Source of the DNA: CAWFMO01 sp963817065
GTDB taxonomy: Bacteria > Actinomycetota > Thermoleophilia > Solirubrobacterales > 70-9
Assembly: GCA_963817065.1 (NCBI GenBank)
Contig: CAWFMO010000001.1
Coordinates: 1,178,001 to 1,242,000 of the forward strand
Direction: 5' to 3'
DNA length: 64,000 bases
Notes under the pieces: model-generated
What the model was told of the DNA's origin: nothing
Seen by the model: only the letters and a program-made list of their open reading frames with translations
Database searches by the model: none
Program-made: the position numbers and the translations under genes
In this document: positions 27,840-38,439 of the stretch, piece after piece
How positions within the stretch are numbered: position 1 is the first letter of the stretch
Layout: each line of letters begins with the position of its first letter

Positions 27840-29641
27840 CCTGGCAGCTCGCCTCCTTCGGCATCCTCGCCGCGGTCCTGATCGGCGGCTTCGCCTGGTA
27901 CGAGCGCTCGCGGCCGCCGTCGCAGATCGTCGCGCTGGTCGCCGGGATGGCGGCGCTCGCCGCCGCCGGGCGGCTCGTCTTCGCGGCGATCCCGAACGTC
28001 GTCGCGACCACCGACATCGCGCTGCTCAGCGGCTATTCGATCGGCGCCGCGCCCGGCTTCGCGATCGGCGCGCTCGGCGCCCTGGTCTCGAACTTCTGGC
28101 TCGGCCAGGGCCCCTGGACGCCGTGGCAGATGGGGGCCTGGGGGCTGACCGGCGTCCTCGGCGCCTGGCTCGCGGTGCTCACCGGCCGCCGCCTCGGGCG
28201 CTTCGGGCTGGCGACGGTCTGCGCCCTCGCCGGGCTCGCCTACGGCGCGCTCCTCGACTACTCGCTGATGGCGACCTACGGCGGCGAGCAGTCGCTCGAC
28301 CGCTTCCTCGCGCTCTCCGCGCGCGGGGTGCCGTTCAACCTCGCCCACGCGAGCGGCAACTTCGTGATCGCGCTCGTCGCCGGCCCGGCGATCGTCCGGA
28401 TGCTGATCCGCTTCCGCGAGCGCTTCGAGGTCAGCTGGCGGCCGCACCCGGCGCTCGCGGCGGGAGTCGTGTTTCTGGCCCTGGTCCCGCTTTCGATCCC
28501 CTCGGGCGATCCCGCGGCGGCGAAGCCGGGCGCGGTCGGGTGGATGCGCGCGGCCCAGAACGCCGACGGCGGCTTCGGCACCGCCCCGGGCGAGGAGTCG
28601 AACGCCGGGATGACCGGCTGGGCGATGCTCGGGCTCGAGGCCGCCGGCGTCAACCCGCTCGACGTCGGGCCGGCCGGCAGCACACCGGTCGACTACCTGC
28701 GCGCCAACGCCGGGACGATCCGCTCGATGAACGACCTCCAGCGGACGATCATCGCCCTGCGTGGCGCCGGGCTGCCGCCGCGGCTCGGCAAGCGCAACCT
28801 GCTCGCCGAGCTGCGCCGCCTCCGCGCCGCCGACGGCTCGTTCGAGGGCCAGGTCAACCTGACCGCGTTCGGGATCTTCGCGCTCGAGTCCGCGGGAACC
28901 GACGCCTCATCCTCGGCGGCGTGGCTGCGCGGCGCCCAGAATCCCGACGGCGGTTGGGGCTTCGCGCCGAAGACCGCGAGCGACGCCGACAGCACCGGAG
29001 CCGTGCTCCAGGCTCTCGCCGCGGCCGGGGGCGGTGGCGACGCCGCCGCGCGTGGGATCGCCTTCCTCGAGCGCGCCCAGCAGCCCGGCGGCGGCTTTCC
29101 GCTCTCCGGCGGCGCCGTCAACTCGCAGTCGACCGCCTACGCGGTCCAGGGGCTGGTCGCGGCGGGGGCCGGCGGCTCGGCCCGCGGCGGCCTCCGCTAC
29201 CTCGCCGCCCAGCGGGCCGCCGACGGCCACTACCGCTACTCGGCGAGCCTCGACCAGACGCCTGTCTGGGTCACCGCCCAGGCGCTGCTCGCCGTCAACG
29301 AGAAGCCCCTGCCGCTGGCGCCGGTGAAGCGGAAGCCGGTCAAGGCGGCGCCGAAGCCGCAGAGCCCGCCCGCGGCTCCGCTGCCGAGCCCTGCGCCGCC
29401 CGTCCCGGCGCCCAAGCCCGGCGCCGGCCCGGTGCCGAAGCCCGCGCCCGCGGCCCCGGCCGCGCCTGCCGCTCCAGCCGCTCCCGCGCCCGAGCCCGCA
29501 GCCCCGCCCGCCGCGCCGGTCGAGGCCGAGCCCGATGAGAGCGACGACGATCCCGAGCCACTGACGATCGCCGCCGCGGCGCTCGCCGGATTCGCCTGGC
29601 TGGGCTCGTTCCTCGGGCCGTTGCTCGCGCGCCCGCGTTAG
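27836..29641 (+). CDS. ECF S-component fused to an extracytoplasmic terpene-cyclase-like alpha/alpha domain
   Basis: 601 residues, GTG overlapping the previous stop. Residues 1-220 are an S-component with about six TM helices and the signature GAAPGFAIGALGALVSNFWL then GQGPWTPWQMGAWGL, close to the CblT-type (cobalamin) S-components. Residues about 230-490 hold prenyltransferase/terpene-cyclase-like repeats (WMRAAQNADGGFG, WLRGAQNPDGGWGF, FLERAQQPGGGFPL, YLAAQRAADGHYRYS), the fold used by the alpha domain of intrinsic factor and transcobalamin. Residues 495-575 are a Pro/Ala-rich linker and 577-598 a C-terminal TM helix (LTIAAAALAGFAWLGSFLG). It is the last gene of the riboswitch operon and the predicted B12-specific subunit. 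Confidence 0.85.
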   Translation: MTWQLASFGILAAVLIGGFAWYERSRPPSQIVALVAGMAALAAAGRLVFAAIPNVVATTDIALLSGYSIGAAPGFAIGALGALVSNFWLGQGPWTPWQMGAWGLTGVLGAWLAVLTGRRLGRFGLATVCALAGLAYGALLDYSLMATYGGEQSLDRFLALSARGVPFNLAHASGNFVIALVAGPAIVRMLIRFRERFEVSWRPHPALAAGVVFLALVPLSIPSGDPAAAKPGAVGWMRAAQNADGGFGTAPGEESNAGMTGWAMLGLEAAGVNPLDVGPAGSTPVDYLRANAGTIRSMNDLQRTIIALRGAGLPPRLGKRNLLAELRRLRAADGSFEGQVNLTAFGIFALESAGTDASSSAAWLRGAQNPDGGWGFAPKTASDADSTGAVLQALAAAGGGGDAAARGIAFLERAQQPGGGFPLSGGAVNSQSTAYAVQGLVAAGAGGSARGGLRYLAAQRAADGHYRYSASLDQTPVWVTAQALLAVNEKPLPLAPVKRKPVKAAPKPQSPPAAPLPSPAPPVPAPKPGAGPVPKPAPAAPAAPAAPAAPAPEPAAPPAAPVEAEPDESDDDPEPLTIAAAALAGFAWLGSFLGPLLARPR

Positions 29642-30399
29642 GAGCCGGCTAGAGGCCGGTGCCGGTCAGCGACGGCGGTCTCGGTGTCGCCGCTGGCGGT
29701 GACGCGGACGCTGCCGTTCGAGGACCCGGCCGCGGTCGGGTGGAAGAGGACGGCCACCGAGCAGGCGCCGCCGGGTGAGATCGGCGCGGTGCAGCCGTTG
29801 GAGGCGATCTGGTAGCCGACCCCGGTCACCGATGCAGCCGGGGTCGTGCTCTGGGCGAGGCTCAGGTTGGTGATCGTGAACGCCTGCTGGGCGGAGTCGG
29901 TCCCGACCGCGACGTCGCCGAACGCTTTGCTCGAGGGATTGATCGTGATGTTGCCGCGCGGGGAAAGCACCCGGACCTTGCTGCGCGGAGACCGACAGCG
30001 GCCGGTCCCCGGGAACACCTTCCCCCCGAGGCAGGCGGTGAGCGTGTAGTTGCCGGTCGGGGTGTCGACCGGGAGGTTGAGCGCGACGGGGAGCGAGGTC
30101 GAGCTGCGCCGGCGGATGCCCGGGGTGACGGTGCTCGTGGTCGCTCCGCTGCCGCCTTCGAGCGTCACCGTGAGCGGTTGCGGCCGAGCGCGACGACGAC
30201 TCGGGTTGGCGAGGCGGAGGTTGACGCGCATCGTGATCGGCAGGCGCACCGAGCCGCTCGGCGAGCGCGTGACGCTCGACAGCACCAGTCCCCGGAACTT
30301 GCGCTTCTTCGCCTCCGCGGACGCGGCCGGCAGCGAAGCGACGAGCGCCAGGGCGGCGATCAGGCCGATTGAGATCGTTTTTCTGCGCCTGCGAGTCAT
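29638..30399 (-). CDS. Exported protein with choice-of-anchor-D/ASH-like domain
   Basis: 253 residues from ATG 30399: basic start and signal MTRRRRKTISIGLIAALALV. Residues about 30-135 form a beta-rich domain (RGLVLSSVTRSPSGSVRLPI...). Residues about 150-245 match the ASH/choice-of-anchor-D type Ig fold: INPSSKAFGDVAVGTDSAQQ, FTITNLS, then APISPGGACSVAVLFHPTAAG. Such domains usually end with TAVSLTGTGL; here the frame ends TAVADRHRPLAGS while the next frame reads LTGTGL then a stop, so a small indel near the 3' end is possible. It overlaps the convergent S-component gene by four bases. Function unknown. Confidence 0.72.
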   Translation of the reverse strand: MTRRRRKTISIGLIAALALVASLPAASAEAKKRKFRGLVLSSVTRSPSGSVRLPITMRVNLRLANPSRRRARPQPLTVTLEGGSGATTSTVTPGIRRRSSTSLPVALNLPVDTPTGNYTLTACLGGKVFPGTGRCRSPRSKVRVLSPRGNITINPSSKAFGDVAVGTDSAQQAFTITNLSLAQSTTPAASVTGVGYQIASNGCTAPISPGGACSVAVLFHPTAAGSSNGSVRVTASGDTETAVADRHRPLAGS

Positions 30400-30492
30400 T
30401 TCATCCAAGGATTGCCTGCTGCCCTCTGAAACACGGACCCTAAGCGATCGGATCGGTGGCGCCCCGCCACGCCAGTCATCTACGGTTGCGCG

Positions 30493-31005
30493 ATGGAGCT
30501 CGAAGAGGCGATCCGCACCCGGCGCACCCACAAGGCCTACGCGCCGGGGCCGGTCGATCGCGAGACGCTCGAGGAGCTGTTCGAGCTCGCGCGCTGGGCG
30601 CCGAACCACCACCTGACCGCTCCCTGGCGCTTCCGCGTCATCGGCCCCGAGGCGCTCGAGCGGCTGAAGCAGGCGGCGGGGCCCGAGTCGGCGCCGAAGC
30701 TCGACCGCGCGCCGACGCTGGTCGTCGCCTCTGCGGCCCTCGGTGGTGACGACGAGTTCACCGACGAGGAGGACCTGCACGCGACCGCGGTCGCCGCCTA
30801 CATCGTCCTTCTCGCCGCCCACGGGCGCGGACTCGCGGGCTACTGGCGCACGCCCGACGTCCTCCGCACCCCCGAGGGCCGCGCCGCGGTCGGGCTGCCC
30901 GACACCGAGCGCTTTGTCGGCCTGCTCCACATCGGCAAGCCGGTCCAGGAGCAGCGCCCGCCCGAGCGGCCGGCAGAGGTCGAGGCCGTGGAGTTCCTCG
31001 AATGA
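30493..31005 (+). CDS. Nitroreductase-family oxidoreductase
   Basis: 170 residues. Matches the FMN-dependent nitroreductase fold: MELEEAIRTRRTHKAYAPGPV (FMN-phosphate binding Arg residues), ELARWAPNHHLTAPWRFRVI, a shortened middle, DLHATAVAAYIVLLAAHGRGLAGYWRTP and ERFVGLLHIGKP near the end. The family reduces nitro compounds, quinones or flavins with NAD(P)H; the substrate cannot be predicted. Small at 170 residues. The stop overlaps the next start (ATGA), suggesting co-translation with glpD. Confidence 0.85.
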   Translation: MELEEAIRTRRTHKAYAPGPVDRETLEELFELARWAPNHHLTAPWRFRVIGPEALERLKQAAGPESAPKLDRAPTLVVASAALGGDDEFTDEEDLHATAVAAYIVLLAAHGRGLAGYWRTPDVLRTPEGRAAVGLPDTERFVGLLHIGKPVQEQRPPERPAEVEAVEFLE

Positions 31006-32669
31006 TCACCCGGGACGATGCGATCAAGGCGCTCCGCGGCGACGATTTCGACGTCGTCGTGATCGGCGGCGGGATCACCGGCGCCGGGGTCGCCCTCGAC
31101 GCGGCTTCGCGCGGCTACTCGGTCGCGCTGCTCGAGCGCGGCGACTACGCGCAGGGGACCTCGAGTCGCTCCTCAAAGATGGTCCACGGCGGGCTGCGCT
31201 ACCTCCAGAACTTCGACCTCGGGCTCGTACGCGAGGCGCTGCTCGAGCGCCAGCTCCTGGTCCAGCTCGCGCCGCACCTCGTCTACCCGACCCCGTTCCT
31301 GGTCCCGAGCTTCGGCGAGGAGCGGCTCAGCCGCCGGCTCGGCGCCGGGCTCAACCTCTACGACGTGATGGCGACGACCCGGGTCGGCCAGGGACGCGAG
31401 CAGTCGAACCTCAAAGAGGAGGACCACTACTGGCACCCCGACCGCCACCGCACGATCAGCGGCGAGGAGACGGCGGAGCTGATTCCGGCGCTGGCGCCGC
31501 GTGACCCCGCCGGCGCCTATCTCTTCTACGACTGCCAGACCGACGACGTGCGGCTGACGCTGACGATCCTCGGCGAGGCCGAGCGCTTCGGCGCCGTAAT
31601 GCTGAACGGCGCTGAGGTGACCGAGCTGCTCGAGGAGGACGGCAAGGCGGTCGGCGTCGTCGCGACCGAGGCCGAGTCCGGCGAGTCGCTCGAGATCCGC
31701 GCCGCCAACGTCGTCAACGCGACCGGAGTCTGGGCCGACCAGGTCAGGCCGGAGGAGATCGAGGCCGAGGAGGACGTGCCCCATATCCGCCCCAGCCGCG
31801 GCACCCACGTGACCCTCTCCCACGACGACCTCGACATCGGCGAGGCGGCATGCATCGTCCCCGCGCCCGAGGGCCGCAACATCTTCGCGCTGCCGTGGTA
31901 CGGGCGGACGCTGATCGGCACGACCGACAACAACTACGACGGCGACATCGACGCCGTCCCGCCCGGCGAGGAGGACATCACCTATCTGCTGAGCGCGGTC
32001 AACGAGCTCTTCGGCCTCGAGCTCGGGCCGTCGGACCTGACCGGCGCCTACGCCGGCGTGAGGCCGCTGATCTCCTCGGGAGACCCGAAGAAGTCGGTCG
32101 ACATCTCGCGCCGCGCCGAGCTCTACGAGACCTCCTCGGGGATGCTGACGATCACCGGCGGCAAGCTGACGACCTGGCGGCGGATGGCCAAGCACGTCGT
32201 CGACCGCCTGGTCGAGCGCGAGGGCCGCGAAGCGCCCTGCCGGACGGCGGAGATCCCGCTCGGGATGGAGGCGAGCGAGGATGACCTGAAGACCGACCTC
32301 GAGCTCCCCGAGGCCGCCGCCTACCAGCTCGCGTTCCGCTACGGCCACGCGGCGCGCCACGTCCTCGGCCTCGCCGCCGAATCACCCGAGCTCGCCGAGC
32401 CGATCGCCCCCGGGCGCCCCGACCTCCAGGCCGAGGTGGTGGTCGCGGCGCGCAGCGAGCAGGCGCGCTCGGTCGCCGACGTCCTGATGCGCCGCACCCG
32501 GCTCGGGATCCTCGCCGCGCCCGAGCTCCGCGACGGCTCGGTGGCAGAGCGCGTCGCCGAGCTGCTCGGCGGCGAGCTCGGCTGGTCGAAGAAGCGGGTC
32601 GCCGAGGAGGCGGAGGCCTGGCCGGCGGTCGCCGCGGCCGAGGGGATCGACCCGGGAGCGGGCGGGTAG
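31002..32669 (+). CDS. glpD: Aerobic glycerol-3-phosphate dehydrogenase
   Basis: 555 residues. FAD-dependent oxidation of sn-glycerol-3-phosphate to dihydroxyacetone phosphate, electrons going to the quinone pool. N-terminal dinucleotide fold DVVVIGGGITGAGVALDAASRG, then QGTSSRSSKMVHGGLRYLQ (substrate/FAD region), NVVNATGVWAD, RPSRGTHVTLSHDDL, FALPWYGRTLIGTTDNNYDG and ITGGKLTTWRRMAKHVVDRL; a C-terminal helical domain follows (residues about 400-540). Length is normal for the family. It overlaps the nitroreductase gene by four bases and is followed after two bases by the epimerase gene. Confidence 0.93.
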   Translation: MITRDDAIKALRGDDFDVVVIGGGITGAGVALDAASRGYSVALLERGDYAQGTSSRSSKMVHGGLRYLQNFDLGLVREALLERQLLVQLAPHLVYPTPFLVPSFGEERLSRRLGAGLNLYDVMATTRVGQGREQSNLKEEDHYWHPDRHRTISGEETAELIPALAPRDPAGAYLFYDCQTDDVRLTLTILGEAERFGAVMLNGAEVTELLEEDGKAVGVVATEAESGESLEIRAANVVNATGVWADQVRPEEIEAEEDVPHIRPSRGTHVTLSHDDLDIGEAACIVPAPEGRNIFALPWYGRTLIGTTDNNYDGDIDAVPPGEEDITYLLSAVNELFGLELGPSDLTGAYAGVRPLISSGDPKKSVDISRRAELYETSSGMLTITGGKLTTWRRMAKHVVDRLVEREGREAPCRTAEIPLGMEASEDDLKTDLELPEAAAYQLAFRYGHAARHVLGLAAESPELAEPIAPGRPDLQAEVVVAARSEQARSVADVLMRRTRLGILAAPELRDGSVAERVAELLGGELGWSKKRVAEEAEAWPAVAAAEGIDPGAGG

Positions 32670-32671
32670 CG

Positions 32672-33578
32672 ATGAAGGTGCTCGTGACCGGGGCGAGCGG
32701 GTTCCTCGGCGCCTACGTCTGCGCGGCGCTGGCGGAGCGAGGCCACGAGCCGCTGGCGCTCTGCCGGCGGCCCGGCTCGGCGCCCGAAGGCGCGCGCGAG
32801 GTCCACGGCGACCTCGCCGACGCCGGTTCGCTCTTCCGGGCGCTCGACGAGGAGCTGCCCGGCGCGGTCGTCCATCTCGCCGCCGAGATCGCCTCGCAGC
32901 GGAGCGAGGCGAAGATCCGCGAGGCGAACATCGAGGGGACCCGGCGGCTGCTCGCGGCCGCGGCGGAGGCGAGTTCGAGACCGCGCTTCGTCTTCGCCTC
33001 GACCGTCGTCACCGGCGACGCCGAGGGCGCTCTGCTCGACGAGCGGAGCGAGCTCCCGGTCGAGACCGCCTACGGGCGCTCGAAGCAGGAGGGAGAGCGA
33101 CTGGTCGGCGACTCGGAGCTCGACTCGGTGATCATTCGGCCCGTCGCACGTCTACGGCCCGGGCGGCTGGTTCGAGGAGGAGTTCGTCAACCGCCTGCGC
33201 CAGCCGGGCCGCTTCGCGGTGATCGGATCGGGCAAGAACCTCTGGGACGTGGTCCGGGTCGAGGACGCCGCCGCCGCATTCGCCGACGCGGTCGACGTGG
33301 CGCAACCCGGGTCGCTCTACCACGTCGCCGACGACGAGCCGATCCGCTTCTACGACTTCGTCGCCGCGACCGCCGAGGCGCTCGGGCTCGGCAAGCCGCG
33401 CAGGGTGCCGTCGTGGCTGGCGAGGATCGCCGCCGGGTCCGATCCGGTGACGGCCGCGACCCGCTCGGCGCGCTCCTCGAACGCGAAGATCAAGCGCGAG
33501 CTCGGCTGGGCGCCGCGCTTCCCGAGCGCCGAGCGCGGCGTGCCCGACGCGGTAGCGGCCCTGGTCGCCGCCGACTGA
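32672..33578 (+). CDS. NAD-dependent epimerase/dehydratase, frameshifted
   Basis: Extended SDR protein of about 301 residues once the frame is repaired. It starts with the NAD(P)-binding MKVLVTGASGFLGAYVCAAL, has VVHLAAEIASQRS, FASTVVTGDAEG and the catalytic YGRSK (Y-x3-K). After SVIIRP the frame breaks: an extra G at about 33143 (CCC-G-TCGCAC) moves the text; without it the protein reads RPSHVYGPGGWFEEEFVNRL and continues in the downstream frame through VIGSGKNLWDVVRVEDAA to 33578. Either a point pseudogene or, more likely given similar lesions elsewhere in the window, a sequencing error. Sugar-nucleotide or steroid-type substrate unknown. It follows glpD by two bases. Confidence 0.8.
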
Positions 33579-33579
33579 G

Positions 33580-34059
33580 CTAGTTGCGCCGTTTGTCCGG
33601 TGCGCAGCCGCGGCAGACGCCGTGGATGACGACGTCGTGGGCGTTGACGGCGTGCTGGAGGCGCGAACCGAGCTTCTCGATCGCGCGCTCGAGCTGCGGG
33701 TCGGCGAACGCGGCCACCTCGCCGCAGCTGTCGCAGATCACGTGGTGGTGGTGCTCGCCTCCGGGCAGCGCGGGCTCGTAGCGCGAGCCGCCGTCGCCGA
33801 TCTCGACCCGGTGGACGAGCTGCAGCTCCTCGAGCGCCTCGAGCGCGCGGTAGACGCTCGCGATCCCGACCTTTCGCGGGCCGGTCCGCAGCCGGTCGAA
33901 GATCTGCTGGGCCGAGAGGCAGCAGTCCTGCTCGGCGAGCAGCTCGACGACCGCGCTCCGCGCGCCGCCGGCGCGGTGGCCGGCGTCCGCGAGCGAGGCG
34001 AGCGCGCCGCGCTCCCACTCCTGCTTCGCGGCGCTGTCCGCGGTTCCCGATCGGGCCAT
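33580..34059 (-). CDS. Fur-family metalloregulator
   Basis: 159 residues from ATG 34059 (MARSGTADSAAKQEWERG). Fur winged helix: LAEQDCCLSAQQIFDRLR, then KVGIASVYRALEALEELQLVHRVE. The C-terminal part has the regulatory metal cluster GGEHHHHVICDSCGEVAAF and a structural zinc pair of CxxC motifs (CDSC and CRGC). Sequence alone does not separate Fur, Zur and PerR types. The C-terminal zinc site and His-rich strand fit Zur or Fur best. An upstream TATCAT (34073-34068) is a -10 candidate. It ends two bases from the convergent epimerase gene. Confidence 0.88.
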   Translation of the reverse strand: MARSGTADSAAKQEWERGALASLADAGHRAGGARSAVVELLAEQDCCLSAQQIFDRLRTGPRKVGIASVYRALEALEELQLVHRVEIGDGGSRYEPALPGGEHHHHVICDSCGEVAAFADPQLERAIEKLGSRLQHAVNAHDVVIHGVCRGCAPDKRRN

Positions 34060-34086
34060 CGCGGCAAATGATACTGCTCTCTCAAC

Positions 34087-34113
34087 AAAGAAAAACCGCC
34101 TCGGGGGCGGTTT
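34087..34113 (-). terminator. Rho-independent terminator of the gene at 34137-34613
   Basis: Read on the minus strand: AAACCGCC, loop CCCGA, GGCGGTTT followed by TTCTTTG, an eight-base-pair GC-rich stem with a U-tract, starting 24 bases after the stop codon of the gene at 34137. The plus-strand arms are 34093-34100 and 34106-34113. Confidence 0.8.
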
Positions 34114-34136
34114 CCGGTGAGCGGGGGAGAGGTTCC

Positions 34137-34613
34137 TCAGCTCTTGGTCGGGATGTAGGCGATCCCCGACCACGACGGCTCTTTGGAGAGCTCGATTACC
34201 TCGTGGTCGCGGTCGGGCTGCACGTAGCCGAAGCTCTGGTCGTCGTCGTCGAAGACGACGTCGAGCTCCCCCTCCTTGACCCGCTGATCGAGCCAGGCGC
34301 CGCGGAAGACGAGCCGCCGCAGCCAGTGGACGAGGCTCTTGTTCGCCGGGCCGACGAGCTGCTCCCAGTTCGAGTTCACGTGCTCGCCGAGCCGCGAGGA
34401 GGGCTCGTTGATCTCGCCGTTGACCGCGAGCTCGAGCAGGTCGTGAAGCTCCTCCTCGGTCAGACCCTGGTGGACGAAGCCGAGCTTGACCGCGGCCTGC
34501 TCGACCCGCTGCGCGAAGTCACCCTCGTTGAAGGCGAAGCGCAGCTCTCCGTACTCCAATACGTAGTCGGAGCCGGATTCGTAGTTTCCTCGTCGGGCTG
34601 TCTCGTCTCTCAC
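34137..34613 (-). CDS. Unrecognised acidic soluble protein
   Basis: 158 residues, start ATG 34613 (MRDETARRGNYESGSDYVLE). No signal peptide or TM segment. Rich in Asp/Glu, with ELRFAFNEGDFAQRVEQAAV, GLTEEELHDLLELAVNGEIN, LVHWLRRLVFRGAWLDQRVK and VVFDDDDQSFGYVQPDRDHE. No family is recognised. It has its own intrinsic terminator, and is separated by a 125-base gap from the next gene, so it is probably monocistronic. Confidence 0.7.
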   Translation of the reverse strand: MRDETARRGNYESGSDYVLEYGELRFAFNEGDFAQRVEQAAVKLGFVHQGLTEEELHDLLELAVNGEINEPSSRLGEHVNSNWEQLVGPANKSLVHWLRRLVFRGAWLDQRVKEGELDVVFDDDDQSFGYVQPDRDHEVIELSKEPSWSGIAYIPTKS

Positions 34614-34738
34614 GTTGCGCTTTCACCCGGCCCGCACCTCCCCTGAGGACGGATGCCGTGGAGGGGATATTTGCGGATCGAGTGCCCGGGCGCGAGCCGG
34701 AGCCGCCGGCCTGAACGCCCATTTGCACCCGACGGCTG

Positions 34739-35434
34739 CTATCGCCGCTGGCCGAAGATCCGCAGCAGGTAGAGGAAGAGGTTGATGAAGTCGAGGTAGA
34801 GCTGGAGCGCGCCGAAGATCGCCATCCGGCCCGCGTCGTCGCCGGAGACGCGCTCGTCGTGGAGCCGCTTGAGCTTCTGCATGTCGTAGGCGGTCAGGCC
34901 GCTGAAGATGACCACCCCGGCGTAGGTCGTGACCCAGTAGAGCGTCGAGTTCGCCCAGAAGATGTTCACGATCGTCGCCAGGATCAGGCCGATCAGGGCG
35001 GCGAAGAGGATCGGTCCGAGCTTCGAGAGGTCGGTGTCGGTCAGCGCGCCGAACGCCGCCAGCGCCCCGAACATCCCGGCCGTGATCAGGAACGTCGTGA
35101 AGATCGATTGCGCGGTGTAGAGCTCGAAGATGAACGAGAAGGTGACCCCGACCAGCGCGGCGTAGACGAGGAACAGCGCGGTCGCCGTCGCGGGGGAGAT
35201 CCGCTGGATCGCGAACGAGAGGAAGAGGACGATCCCGAGCTGGGCGATGACCGCGCCGATCACGATCCCCGGCGTCTCGGTGATCGTCGTCAGCAGCTCG
35301 TCGTTGGAGCCGATCCAGGCGGCGATCGCGCCGGTCAGCGCCAACCCGATGAACATCCAGGTGAAGACGCGCTGGAGGAACCCGGACTCGACGGCGGCGG
35401 GGCTCACGGGTTGCGCTGCGCTGCCGGCTTCCAT
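34739..35434 (-). CDS. Bax-inhibitor-1 / YccA-family membrane protein
   Basis: 231 residues with seven hydrophobic segments: VFTWMFIGLALTGAIAAWIG, GIVIGAVIAQLGIVLFLSFA, ATALFLVYAALVGVTFSFIF, SIFTTFLITAGMFGALAAFGAL, LGPILFAALIGLILATIVN, LYWVTTYAGVVIFSGLTAYD and FGALQLYLDFINLFLYLLRIF. The SGLTAYDMQKLK and LYLDFINLFLYLLR motifs are signatures of the BI-1 family (calcium-leak or stress-related channels). Start at ATG 35434. Confidence 0.93.
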   Translation of the reverse strand: MEAGSAAQPVSPAAVESGFLQRVFTWMFIGLALTGAIAAWIGSNDELLTTITETPGIVIGAVIAQLGIVLFLSFAIQRISPATATALFLVYAALVGVTFSFIFELYTAQSIFTTFLITAGMFGALAAFGALTDTDLSKLGPILFAALIGLILATIVNIFWANSTLYWVTTYAGVVIFSGLTAYDMQKLKRLHDERVSGDDAGRMAIFGALQLYLDFINLFLYLLRIFGQRR

Positions 35435-35744
35435 CTCTCGCCAGCCTAGCCAACGGCGGGGGCGAGATCCGCAGGCGGCGGACTCTCACCGAGATGGAGA
35501 TCCTCGTTGCCGACACGCGCTGGCTGCGGCTCCGCGGGCTGGCGCTGCGGCGTCGCTCGCGCGTGCGGGCGGCGCTGCTGATCCCGGATTGCGACAGCGT
35601 CCACACATTCGGGATGCTGTTTCGCCTCGACGTCCTTTTCCTCGATCGCGAGGGACGGGTGCTGCGCGAGGTCTGCGGCGTGGTCCCGGGCCGTGTGCTC
35701 CGGTGCCGCGGCGCCGCGGCCGTGCTCGAGATCCCCGAGGGCGC

Positions 35745-37643
<1,899 letters not shown>

Positions 37644-37722
37644 CGCGACCAGCGATTATGAGCAGGCGGCGGCAGCGGCACGAAGGGGGGAGAGTTTTCG
37701 CGGCGCCGGCCTCTAGGAATTG

Positions 37723-38436
37723 ATGCTTCCCGAGGTAGAGCAACTGGCGAGAGTGGTCGTGGTCGAGGACGACGAGCCGACCCGCGAGCTGCTCTGCGAC
37801 CACCTGACCGCGGACCGCTACGAGGCGATGCCGGCCGAGTGCGCGTCGGACGCGCTGCGGCTCTGCCAGTACAACCACCCCGACCTGATGATCCTCGACC
37901 TCGGGCTCCCGGACGCGCCGGGGCTCGACGTCCTGCGCGAGGTCCGCGCCTCGCAGGGCGCGCTCGGGCGCTTCGACCCGCGGCTGCCGGTGATCGTGCT
38001 CAGCGGCCGCGGCGAGCCGACCGACCGCGTGCGGGGGTTCTCCGAGGGCGCGGATGACTATCTCGTCAAGCCGTTTCATTACCCGGAGCTAGCGGCGCGG
38101 GTCGGCGCCGTGCTCGGGCGCCGCGAGGCGCATCGTGAGGGCCCGCTGCGGGTCGGCGAGCTCGTCGTCGACCCGGCGACGCGCTCGGTCCGGGTCGAGG
38201 GCCGCGCGGTCCAGCTCTCGAACAAGGAGTTCGCGCTGCTGCGCCAGCTGGCGAGCGAGCCGACGCGCGTGTTCACCAAGCAGGAGCTGCTGCGCGACGT
38301 CTGGGGCTTCCGCTCCCTCGGGCGGACCAGGACGCTGGACTCGCACGCCAGCCGGTTGCGGCGCAAGCTCGACCCCGAGGCGACGCGGTTCGTCTTCAAC
38401 TGCTGGGGCGTCGGCTACCGGCTGGTCGAGGAGTGA
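37723..38436 (+). CDS. OmpR-family response regulator
   Basis: About 237 residues from ATG 37723 (a TTG at 37720 is an alternative). Receiver domain: VVVVEDDEPTRELL with the acidic pocket, phosphoacceptor Asp in MILDLGLPDAPG, VIVLSGRGE (Thr/Ser switch position) and Lys in DDYLVKPFHYPEL. The C-terminal winged-helix DNA-binding domain reads LSNKEFALLRQLASEPTRVF, TKQELLRDVWGF and LDSHASRLRRKL. The sensor kinase gene follows after three bases, forming a two-component system ahead of the SAF/CpaB gene. Confidence 0.92.
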   Translation: MLPEVEQLARVVVVEDDEPTRELLCDHLTADRYEAMPAECASDALRLCQYNHPDLMILDLGLPDAPGLDVLREVRASQGALGRFDPRLPVIVLSGRGEPTDRVRGFSEGADDYLVKPFHYPELAARVGAVLGRREAHREGPLRVGELVVDPATRSVRVEGRAVQLSNKEFALLRQLASEPTRVFTKQELLRDVWGFRSLGRTRTLDSHASRLRRKLDPEATRFVFNCWGVGYRLVEE

Positions 38437-38439
38437 GCG

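Noticed and set aside
28123..29538. Long plus-strand frame of 471 codons inside the S-component fusion gene
   Set aside because: Arg/Pro-rich shadow with no domain; the other frame has TM helices and cyclase repeats.
32672..33578. Epimerase as a true pseudogene
   Set aside because: Only a single extra base separates it from an intact, motif-complete protein, and similar lesions occur in essential murD.
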